A DNA stretch of 6,918 nt. Source: Mycobacteriaceae bacterium. Lineage in GTDB: Bacteria; Actinomycetota; Actinomycetes; Mycobacteriales; Mycobacteriaceae. The first letter of the stretch is position 1, and each line of letters starts with the position of its first letter. The notes below the pieces were generated by a model. That model was not told where the DNA came from and did not search any database. It worked only from the letters and a program-made list of their open reading frames with translations. Of the stretch, positions 1 to 4,573 are shown one piece after another. A program made the translations under genes and the position numbers. The stretch is from assembly GCA_013362555.1 (NCBI GenBank), contig JABFVX010000317.1:1-6918 (forward strand), read 5' to 3'.

Positions 1-636
1 GTCGAGGGCGGCAGCGGATTCGGCGGGCGGGCAGTGGTGGAACATCGTCGGCAGCACCTGGGGACCGTCGACGCGGCTGACGCGGTGCCCGGTGACCAGC
101 GCGTCGCCGGTCGCGACCGCGCCGATTCCGGGCAGGTAGTAGGCGGTGTGGCCCGCGGTGTGGCCCGCAGTGGCCACCGGCTGCGGCTTGCCGGGCAGGT
201 CCAGCGGGCCCGCATGGGGGAAAGGCTGTGCGTGCGGCACCGGGTTGCGGCGCATCGCACCCGCCCGGGTGATCCGCGCGGCCCATCCGGCCACGCCCGG
301 GCGCCACACATTGCGGGCGACGTCGAGCGGCCCGGCCTGCTCCAGGTATTCGCGGCGGGCGTGGGCGATTTCGTTCGCCGACATGTAGGCGGGCGTGCCG
401 TACTCGCGGTGGAAGTGATTGAGCCCGCCGATGTGGTCGATGTGCGCGTGGGTCGACAGAATCGCCCGCACGTCCTGCGGCCGGGACCCCAGCGCCCGCA
501 GCGACGCCTCCAGCCGCGTCAGATCACCCGGGTATCCGGAGTCGATGAGGGTCACGTCCGATCCGTCCCGGACGATCACCCAGTTGACTTCGGTCCCTGT
601 CACGCAGAAGACCCCGGACCCCAACTCCACAATCAC
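1..636 (-). CDS. MBL-fold metallo-hydrolase, C-terminus cut by the window edge
   Basis: The minus strand is open from a GTG at 636 to base 1, giving 212 codons with the 3' end outside the window. The product starts V-I-V-E-L-G and carries the full metal-binding set of the metallo-beta-lactamase fold: THAHIDHIGG with H63, H65, D67 and H68 (bases 433-450), the AGHTAGHT stretch with H159 and H163, and TGDAL with D178. It should therefore be a zinc-dependent hydrolase with two metal sites, cytoplasmic because no signal peptide is seen. The substrate cannot be read; glyoxalase-II-like, lactonase-like and other thioester or ester hydrolases share these motifs. The start is uncertain: GTG 636, GTG 630 and TTG 624 are all in frame, none has a good Shine-Dalgarno, and an in-frame stop lies at 652-654. 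It follows the AraC-type gene by 25 bp on the same strand, so the two probably form one transcript. Confidence 0.88.
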   Translation of the reverse strand, partial: MIVELGSGVFCVTGTEVNWVIVRDGSDVTLIDSGYPGDLTRLEASLRALGSRPQDVRAILSTHAHIDHIGGLNHFHREYGTPAYMSANEIAHARREYLEQAGPLDVARNVWRPGVAGWAARITRAGAMRRNPVPHAQPFPHAGPLDLPGKPQPVATAGHTAGHTAYYLPGIGAVATGDALVTGHRVSRVDGPQVLPTMFHHCPPAESAAALD

Positions 637-661
637 CCGACAACCGTACCGTCAGCACCCC

Positions 662-1441
662 TCAGCCGGGCTCTTCGTGGATGACCAGTTCACCGTCGAC
701 AGCGGCGAACCGAGTCGGGGTGATACCGAACATGGCGCGGAAGGTATCGCTGAAATGTGACGGAGACGAGAACCCGGCGTCCACCGCGGCCCGGGTGAAA
801 TCGTGCCCGGCGGCGAAGGCGCGCCCGACGTGCAGCATTCGCGCCCACTGCTGATAGCGGCGGAAGCTGGTGCCGGTCTGGGCCGCGAACAGCCGCAGGA
901 AATGCGACGTCGACAGCCCGGCCCGCGCTGCGGCGTCCGCGGCGCCGTGCTTGCGCGCGGGATCGGAGCGGATGTCGGCAGCCGCGGCCTCCACCCGGGC
1001 GTCGAGAACCTCGGGCAGCGGCACGCTGGCCAGCCGCAGCAGGCGCGGGAAATCCACCGGCTCCTGCGCGCAGCACGCGATCAGCTCGGCCTCGTTGCGA
1101 TGCTCGGCTCCGCCGCCTGCCAGCACCCGCCGCATCCCGCCGAGCGAACCGGCCATGCGGGCCGAGGTCGGATCGAAGAAGCAGAACAGCATCCGCCCGT
1201 CGCCGTCGGTCGTCTCGTGGACCCGCCGCGCCTCGAACAGGAAGCTGCGCACGGTGACCGCCTCCCGCGCGCCCTGCACCCACACCGTGAATGGAGCGTC
1301 GAGGCCCACTCCGAGGCACGCCAGCGCGGTCGAATGCGCCCCCATGCCCAGCGAAGGACCGAGATACACCGCATGCCCGTGCCGCAGCCACAGTTGGGCT
1401 GCCGCGGTCGGGGCGGCCACCACCGCTGTCGACGCCGTCAT
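662..1441 (-). CDS. AraC-family transcriptional regulator
   Basis: A 259-residue protein with the usual two-part AraC layout. Residues 1 to about 140 form a ligand-sensing half without a strong motif. Residues about 150 to 247 hold two helix-turn-helix units: the first around 165-185 (AARAGLSTSHFLRLF), the second around 215-240 (AAVDAGFSSPSHFSDTF), followed by the family signature FGITPTRF. It is a DNA-binding regulator, probably acting on the divergent alpha/beta-hydrolase gene at 1579 and on its own transcript, which may include the MBL hydrolase downstream; that is inference from the layout. The ATG at 1441 is preceded by GGAGGT with a rather long 12-nt spacer, and no alternative start codon lies between them. 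The inducer cannot be predicted. Family assignment is secure; targets are not. Confidence 0.93.
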   Translation of the reverse strand: MTASTAVVAAPTAAAQLWLRHGHAVYLGPSLGMGAHSTALACLGVGLDAPFTVWVQGAREAVTVRSFLFEARRVHETTDGDGRMLFCFFDPTSARMAGSLGGMRRVLAGGGAEHRNEAELIACCAQEPVDFPRLLRLASVPLPEVLDARVEAAAADIRSDPARKHGAADAAARAGLSTSHFLRLFAAQTGTSFRRYQQWARMLHVGRAFAAGHDFTRAAVDAGFSSPSHFSDTFRAMFGITPTRFAAVDGELVIHEEPG

Positions 1442-1578
1442 GTCAGCGACGGTACCTCCGGAACGCGCCGTGCGGTGCGGTGCACGCTGTCGGCAGGCAC
1501 CGCATGTTTCTGGAAGCGGCGCGCGGGCGCAGGTCGCGACGATAAGGACACGACGTCATCGCGACACAGGAGGCGACA
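1442..1578. promoter_or_regulatory. Divergent intergenic region between the AraC-type gene and the alpha/beta-hydrolase gene
   Basis: These 137 bp separate two divergent start codons and must hold both promoters. I see no convincing -35/-10 pair on either strand; GATAAG at 1541-1546 is the only AT-rich hexamer before the hydrolase gene and lacks a -35 partner. The notable content is the inverted repeat at 1471-1504, listed separately. Confidence 0.5.
1471..1504. promoter_or_regulatory. Inverted repeat, candidate operator of the AraC-type regulator
   Basis: TGCGGTGC occurs at 1471-1478 and again, overlapping by three bases, at 1476-1483. Its exact reverse complement GCACCGCA lies at 1497-1504. 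The nearer arms are separated by 13 bp, so arm centres are 21 bp apart, about two helical turns, which suits a dimeric regulator. The repeat sits between the AraC-type and hydrolase genes. GC-rich DNA produces such repeats by chance fairly often, so binding is only a suggestion. Confidence 0.35.
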
Positions 1579-2475
1579 ATGACCGACACGCAGAGGGTGT
1601 ACTGGCGGCATCCGGATCTGGGCGCCCGGCGCCTGATCGACGTGCCCGGAGGTCCGATGGCGGTGCACGACGCCGGTGCGGGCGCTCCGATCGTGTTCGT
1701 CCACGGCTTCGCCGTCAACGCGAACCTGTGGCGCAAGGTCGTCGGCGAGCTCTCCGGCGAATTCCGCTGCATCGCAGTCGATCTGCCGCTGGGTTCGCAC
1801 GAGCTGCCCATGCCCGCGGCCGACCTGACCATTCCGGGACTGGCGGGCATGCTCGCGGCCGCCATCGCGGCGCTGGGGCTGGGGCCGGTGACCCTGGTCG
1901 GCAACGACAGCGGCGACGCCGTGTGCCAGGTGTTGGCGACCACGCGCCCGGACCTGGTGGCCGGTCTCGTGCTGACCTCCGGCGACGCCTACGACAACTG
2001 CCCGCCCCAGGCCTTCCGGTTCCTGAAGCTGTTGGCGCGCGTCCCGGGCGGGATCGCGGCGCTGGCCACGACACTTCGGATGAACACGCTGCGCAGGCTG
2101 CCCATCGCATACGGGTGGCTGACGCGGCGCCCGATCGACCCGCGCGCATTCGACAGCTACTGCCTGCCGATGATCGACAATGCCGCGATCCGCTCCGACA
2201 CCCGCCGGGTGTTGGCGGGCCTGAACCCCAGGGTCACGCTGGCGGCGGCGCAGCGGTTCGGAGAGTTCGACAGGCCGGTCCTCATCGCCTGGTCGCGAGA
2301 GGACAAATTCTTCCCCACCGCGCATGCCGAGCAGCTGGCCCGCGACTTCCCCGACGCCCGGTTGGAATGGGTCGACGACTCCTACACCTTCTCCCCCGAG
2401 GACAAGCCGCAGCGGCTGACCGCGTTGATCCGTGCGTTCGTCGGATCGCCGCGCCCGCAGGGCAGCCCGGCGTGA
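1579..2475 (+). CDS. Alpha/beta-hydrolase, Asp-nucleophile (haloalkane dehalogenase/epoxide hydrolase-like) type
   Basis: A 298-residue single-domain alpha/beta-hydrolase of normal length. The ATG at 1579 has a perfect AGGAGG at 1568-1573, five bases upstream. The oxyanion-hole motif VFVHGF lies at residues 39-44. The nucleophile elbow VGNDSGDA places D110 where serine hydrolases have Ser, as in haloalkane dehalogenases and epoxide hydrolases. D242 in WSREDKFFP is a likely acid residue. The spot where the catalytic His is expected reads DSYTFSPEDKP (residues 267-277), with T270 aligned to the His by eye, so classical two-step hydrolysis is doubtful. There is no signal peptide or membrane segment. 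The gene is divergent from the AraC-type regulator, its likely controller. The substrate is unknown; naming it a dehalogenase would overreach. Confidence 0.9.
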   Translation: MTDTQRVYWRHPDLGARRLIDVPGGPMAVHDAGAGAPIVFVHGFAVNANLWRKVVGELSGEFRCIAVDLPLGSHELPMPAADLTIPGLAGMLAAAIAALGLGPVTLVGNDSGDAVCQVLATTRPDLVAGLVLTSGDAYDNCPPQAFRFLKLLARVPGGIAALATTLRMNTLRRLPIAYGWLTRRPIDPRAFDSYCLPMIDNAAIRSDTRRVLAGLNPRVTLAAAQRFGEFDRPVLIAWSREDKFFPTAHAEQLARDFPDARLEWVDDSYTFSPEDKPQRLTALIRAFVGSPRPQGSPA

Positions 2476-2573
2476 CCGCGACCGGCGCAACGCTGCACGA
2501 GCTCCGGGTCGACGGCGCGGCACTGTGCTATCCGGTCCGCGGCAGCGGCGACCCGGTGGCGCTGCCGCCGTGA
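2472..2573 (+). pseudogene. Truncated N-terminal remnant of a second alpha/beta-hydrolase
   Basis: A GTG overlapping the stop of the preceding gene (GTGA) opens 33 codons. The peptide reads LHELRVDGAALCYPVRGSGDPVAL and then PP before a TGA. This is the usual opening of an alpha/beta-hydrolase: first strands, a G-S-G-D-P turn and the strand just before the HG oxyanion motif. Reading stops exactly where HG would come. In the next frame a short D-G-G-A-A-L-L stretch follows before a TAA, and no later hydrolase motif appears before the response regulator. I read it as the stump of a deleted paralogue or neighbour. It could instead be a chance short ORF, or still translated as a small peptide by coupling. 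Confidence 0.5.
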
Positions 2574-2646
2574 CGGAGGCGCGGCGCTGTTGACCTGGCC
2601 GGCTGCGTAACTCGCAGATCGCGCGCTTGTTCCGGAGGCCGGGCGG

Positions 2647-2652
2647 TAGCCT
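2647..2652 (+). promoter_or_regulatory. Candidate -10 element for the leader ORF and response regulator
   Basis: TAGCCT fits the actinobacterial TANNNT -10 pattern and lies 28 bp before the leader ORF start at 2680, so a transcript would begin near 2659. No good -35 is seen at 16-18 bp (the best, TTGTTC at 2627-2632, is only 14 bp away), so this rests on one hexamer. Confidence 0.3.
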
Positions 2653-2679
2653 GGGGGCGGGCCGGAATAGGAGGCTGCT

Positions 2680-2754
2680 GTGACGCTGAATGGGAATGCG
2701 CCCGACGCCGCGGGCCGCTCGGCGCGAACCGCTACGCCGGGAGGGAAGCCGTGA
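2680..2754 (+). CDS. Short leader ORF upstream of, and overlapping, the response regulator
   Basis: A 24-codon ORF (VTLNGNAPDAAGRSARTATP, then GGKP) starts at GTG 2680 with a strong AGGAGG at 2669-2674, five bases upstream. That Shine-Dalgarno is better than most in the window. Its TGA (2752-2754) overlaps the GTG of the response regulator (2751-2753) as GTGA, in a different frame, so translation of the two is probably coupled. The peptide has no transmembrane segment, no run of a single regulatory amino acid and no recognisable family; it is rich in A, G, T, P and R. It may matter only as a cis-acting coupling device. I cannot exclude chance, but the ribosome binding site, start and exact overlap argue for translation. 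Confidence 0.5.
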   Translation: MTLNGNAPDAAGRSARTATPGGKP

Positions 2755-3482
2755 GTTCGGGTCTCGGTGCGGGCAGGCCCGCTTCGACGCCGCGGGCCGA
2801 CGACGGGCCCATCCGGATCCTGCTGATCGAGGACGACGACGGACTCGCCAACGCCCTGGTGGAGGCGCTCACGGCCAGGCTGTATCGGATTCGGCGCAAA
2901 ACCCACGGCGCGGACCTGCTGACCTCGCACCGCGAATGCGACGTGGTGATCCTGGACCTCGGCTTGCCCGACGGCGACGGTCTGGACGTGCTGCGGCAGC
3001 TGCGGACCATCAGCTCGGTTCCGGTGGTGGTGCTCACCGCGCGCGGCGACGAGCGCACGGTCGTGCGCGGATTGCGTTCGGGCGCCGACGACTACGTCGT
3101 CAAGCCGCCCCGGGTCGCCGAACTGGCCGCGCGGCTCGAAACGGTGGTCCGCCGCCGCGCCACGGCCGCGCAGCCGCCCGCGGCGCAGGTGGAGTCCGGC
3201 GATGTCCGAATCGACTTGGCGGCCCGGCACGTCGACGTCGGCGGGGTCCGCGTCGCGCTGACGCACAAGGAGTTCGAGCTGCTGCGGGTGCTCGCCGAGC
3301 ACGCGGGCTCGGCGGTGAGCCGCCAGCAGCTGATGGACGAAATCTGGGGTAACGCGTTCGTCGCGGTGTCCCGCTCCCTCGACGTGCACATGACCGGTCT
3401 GCGCACCAAGCTCAACCGCCCCAAACTCATCACGACCATCCGCGGGTACGGCTACCGCTGGGAGCCCGAGGCAGGCGGCTGA
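2751..3482 (+). CDS. OmpR/PhoB-family two-component response regulator, orphan
   Basis: A 243-residue DNA-binding response regulator. After a roughly 20-residue disordered head, the receiver domain spans about 21-135 with every key residue: acidic E27/D28, phosphoacceptor D69 in VVILDLGLPD, T96 in VLTAR, Y115 and K118 in ADDYVVKPP. The residue after KP is Pro rather than the usual Phe. A linker rich in Ala, Pro and Gln follows, then the OmpR/PhoB winged helix (about 147-240) with LTHKEFELL, the recognition region SRSLDVHMTGLRTKL and the end motif IRGYGYRW. The GTG at 2751 has GGAGGG at 2740-2745, five bases upstream. No histidine kinase is adjacent: downstream is a convergent small gene, so the partner must be elsewhere. 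The function is phosphorylation-dependent transcription control; target genes are unknown. Confidence 0.95.
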   Translation: MSSGLGAGRPASTPRADDGPIRILLIEDDDGLANALVEALTARLYRIRRKTHGADLLTSHRECDVVILDLGLPDGDGLDVLRQLRTISSVPVVVLTARGDERTVVRGLRSGADDYVVKPPRVAELAARLETVVRRRATAAQPPAAQVESGDVRIDLAARHVDVGGVRVALTHKEFELLRVLAEHAGSAVSRQQLMDEIWGNAFVAVSRSLDVHMTGLRTKLNRPKLITTIRGYGYRWEPEAGG

Positions 3483-3638
3483 TCAATACCAGTCGGCCTT
3501 TCCGCCGACCGGGCGGGCCGCGGCGCCGAGCAGCGTCGCGACAGACCCGGAGATGACCAGAACCACGCCGAGCGTCCACAACATCGCCATCTTGGTCAAG
3601 AAGGCGACCACAAGCACCAGCATCCCGAGCGCGATCAT
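3483..3638 (-). CDS. DUF6131-like two-helix mini membrane protein
   Basis: A 51-residue protein starting MIALGMLVLVVAF and ending in RPVGGKADWY. Two hydrophobic stretches, about residues 2-15 and 19-40, are split by T14-K15 and followed by a polar tail with the G-G-K and aromatic end typical, as I recall them, of the actinobacterial DUF6131 family (about 50 residues). A longer reading from ATG 3692 exists, but the ATG at 3638 has GAGGGG (3650-3645) six bases upstream and the 18 extra residues are Arg-rich and unlike the family, so I take 3638. It should sit in the cytoplasmic membrane; its function is unknown. It ends back to back with the response regulator gene. A SigF/SigB-type promoter at 3743-3718 suggests expression in stress or stationary phase. 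Confidence 0.78.
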   Translation of the reverse strand: MIALGMLVLVVAFLTKMAMLWTLGVVLVISGSVATLLGAAARPVGGKADWY

Positions 3639-3644
3639 GGCGCA

Positions 3645-3650
3645 CCCCTC
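3645..3650 (-). promoter_or_regulatory. Shine-Dalgarno that fixes the start of the small membrane protein
   Basis: GAGGGG on the minus strand, six bases before the ATG at 3638. It favours the 51-residue product over the longer in-frame reading from 3692, which also would begin inside the hairpin-bearing 5' UTR predicted from the promoter. Confidence 0.6.
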
Positions 3651-3663
3651 TTTGCGACGGATC

Positions 3664-3690
3664 GGCGACCGCCGGATCACGACGGTCGCC
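3664..3690 (-). repeat. Perfect 8-bp inverted repeat in the predicted 5' UTR of the small membrane protein gene
   Basis: GGCGACCG (3664-3671) pairs with CGGTCGCC (3683-3690) around an 11-base loop. In the minus-strand transcript this gives a very stable GC hairpin 13 bases upstream of the Shine-Dalgarno. No U-tract follows, so it is not an intrinsic terminator. It could stabilise the mRNA or affect translation. Confidence 0.5.
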
Positions 3691-3702
3691 AAGCGGAAAC
3701 AC

Positions 3703-3715
3703 GGACTGCCAGTCC
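3703..3715. repeat. Short inverted repeat at the predicted transcription start
   Basis: GGACT (3703-3707) and AGTCC (3711-3715) flank a three-base centre. It lies immediately downstream of the SigF/SigB-type -10 at 3718-3723, at the predicted +1. It could be an operator or a 5'-end hairpin; at five bases per arm chance is also possible. Confidence 0.25.
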
Positions 3716-3717
3716 CA

Positions 3718-3743
3718 ATACCCGCGGGTCCAACGGGTAAACC
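3718..3743 (-). promoter_or_regulatory. SigF/SigB-type stress sigma factor promoter
   Basis: On the minus strand GGTTT (3743-3739) is followed after exactly 15 bp by GGGTAT (3723-3718). This matches the GTTT-N15-17-GGGTAT consensus of mycobacterial SigF and the related Streptomyces SigB promoters. Transcription would start near 3711 and read into the DUF6131-like gene with a 5' UTR of about 70 bases. Its position just upstream of a small stress-type membrane protein supports the call. Confidence 0.65.
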
Positions 3744-3794
3744 TCCGTCACCCAGAATTCGCCTCCCCGCCGCCGTGTCGTCGACGCCACGCCG

Positions 3795-4421
3795 TTAGCG
3801 GACGCCGCGGGGGCGGAACTGCACGCTGATGCGCGGACCCACCGGGCGGGTGGTCTTCGGGACGGCGTGCTCCCAGGTGCGCTGGCACGATCCTCCCATC
3901 ACCAACAGGTCCCCGGAGCCCAGCGGGAAACGCTCGCTGCGCCCGCCGCGGCGCGGGCGCAGCAGCAATGAGCGCGGTGCGCCCAGGGAGACGATCGCGA
4001 CGACCGTGTCGGCGACGGCGCCGCGGCCGATCGTATCGCCGTGCCAGGCCACGCTGTCGCGTCCGTCGCGGTACAGGCACAGCCCCGCCGTGGCCAGCGG
4101 CTCGCCCAGCGGGGCGGCGTACTGGTCGTTGAGCGCCGACAGCGCCGCGGCGAGCCGGCGATCCGGCAGCAGGTCGGACTCGCCGTAATAGGCCACCAGC
4201 CTCGGCACATCCACCACGCGGTCGTACATGCGGCGGCGCTCGGCATGCCACGGCACCCGCGCAGCCAACCGGTCGAACAGCGCGTCGGCGCCGGTCAGCC
4301 AGCCCGGCAGCACGTCGACCCACGCCCCGTCCGCGAGCGCCGTCCGGCGTGCGCCCGCGGGCGCACACGGCACACTCTCGTCCACTCCGGACAACAGCGA
4401 CCCCTGCACACCTACGTCCAT
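3795..4421 (-). CDS. AlkB-like 2-oxoglutarate/Fe(II)-dependent dioxygenase
   Basis: A 208-residue protein of the bacterial AlkB size. From the ATG at 4421 the motifs are: CLYRDGRDSVAWHGD with iron ligands H127 and D129, the third ligand H185 in WEHAVPK, and GPRISVQFRP with R197 and R203 spaced six apart as in E. coli AlkB R204/R210, which hold 2-oxoglutarate. Such enzymes oxidatively remove alkyl lesions (1-methyladenine, 3-methylcytosine) from DNA or RNA. One oddity: the Asn of the family's N-x-Y motif is Cys (C115-L-Y117). A GTG two codons upstream (4427) is an alternative start; ATG is preferred because a TANNNT -10 ends seven bases before it, which suits a leaderless mRNA. A LexA-type box lies 20 bp upstream, so SOS induction is likely. 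Some AlkB homologues modify other substrates, so repair remains inferred. Confidence 0.88.
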   Translation of the reverse strand: MDVGVQGSLLSGVDESVPCAPAGARRTALADGAWVDVLPGWLTGADALFDRLAARVPWHAERRRMYDRVVDVPRLVAYYGESDLLPDRRLAAALSALNDQYAAPLGEPLATAGLCLYRDGRDSVAWHGDTIGRGAVADTVVAIVSLGAPRSLLLRPRRGGRSERFPLGSGDLLVMGGSCQRTWEHAVPKTTRPVGPRISVQFRPRGVR

Positions 4422-4427
4422 CCCCAC

Positions 4428-4433
4428 ACCCTA
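4428..4433 (-). promoter_or_regulatory. Candidate -10 element of the AlkB-like gene (leaderless mRNA)
   Basis: TAGGGT on the minus strand fits TANNNT. Six bases separate it from the ATG at 4421, so transcription could begin at the start codon itself, as is common in actinobacteria. No Shine-Dalgarno with proper spacing is seen, which agrees. The -35 region (about 4456-4451) falls inside the LexA-type box and has no clear consensus. Confidence 0.4.
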
Positions 4434-4441
4434 CCCGGCAT

Positions 4442-4457
4442 TCGAACTAAAGTTCTA
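4442..4457. promoter_or_regulatory. LexA-binding SOS box
   Basis: TCGAACTAAAGTTCTA matches the actinobacterial SOS box TCGAAC-N4-GTTCGA at 11 of 12 fixed positions; only the G of the final GA is T. It lies 20 bp before the ATG of the AlkB-like gene and 8 bp upstream of that gene's candidate -10, so bound LexA would cover the -35 and spacer region and block transcription. The divergent acyl-CoA dehydrogenase gene starts 116 bp away and is a less likely target. A DNA-repair gene next to the box strengthens the call. Confidence 0.7.
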
Positions 4458-4550
4458 ACGCGCGTGCGCGAGGCGGCGACCGGTGGCCGCGAGGGTTTCG
4501 GCGCGGCGGATTTGGTGGTTCACTGAAGACGCCTCGATGTGAATCGCGGT

Positions 4551-4556
4551 TAACAT
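4551..4556 (+). promoter_or_regulatory. Candidate -10 element of the acyl-CoA dehydrogenase/phosphotransferase operon
   Basis: TAACAT fits TANNNT and stands in an AT-rich patch (GTTAACATAAT) that is rare here. It lies only 17 bp before the GTG at 4574, so the 5' UTR would be about 11 bases and just include the Shine-Dalgarno. No -35 is recognisable. Confidence 0.3.
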
Positions 4557-4573
4557 AATGGGCGGAGGGCAGA

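Noticed and set aside
870..2573. A 567-codon plus-strand open frame spanning the AraC-type gene and the hydrolase
   Set aside because: It is antisense to the AraC-type gene and out of frame with the hydrolase, with low-complexity composition. Only its last 33 codons, from 2472, resemble a real protein.
3639..3692. N-terminal extension of the small membrane protein to ATG 3692
   Set aside because: The extension is Arg-rich and unlike the family, and the ATG at 3638 has the better Shine-Dalgarno.
3757..3794. Possible terminator after the AlkB-like gene
   Set aside because: Only a four-pair CGTG/CACG stem can be drawn and no U-tract follows.
4519..4543. TTCAC/GTGAA inverted repeat before the acyl-CoA dehydrogenase, as a possible TetR operator
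   Set aside because: Only five bases per arm with a 15-bp gap and no extension; too weak to list as a site.
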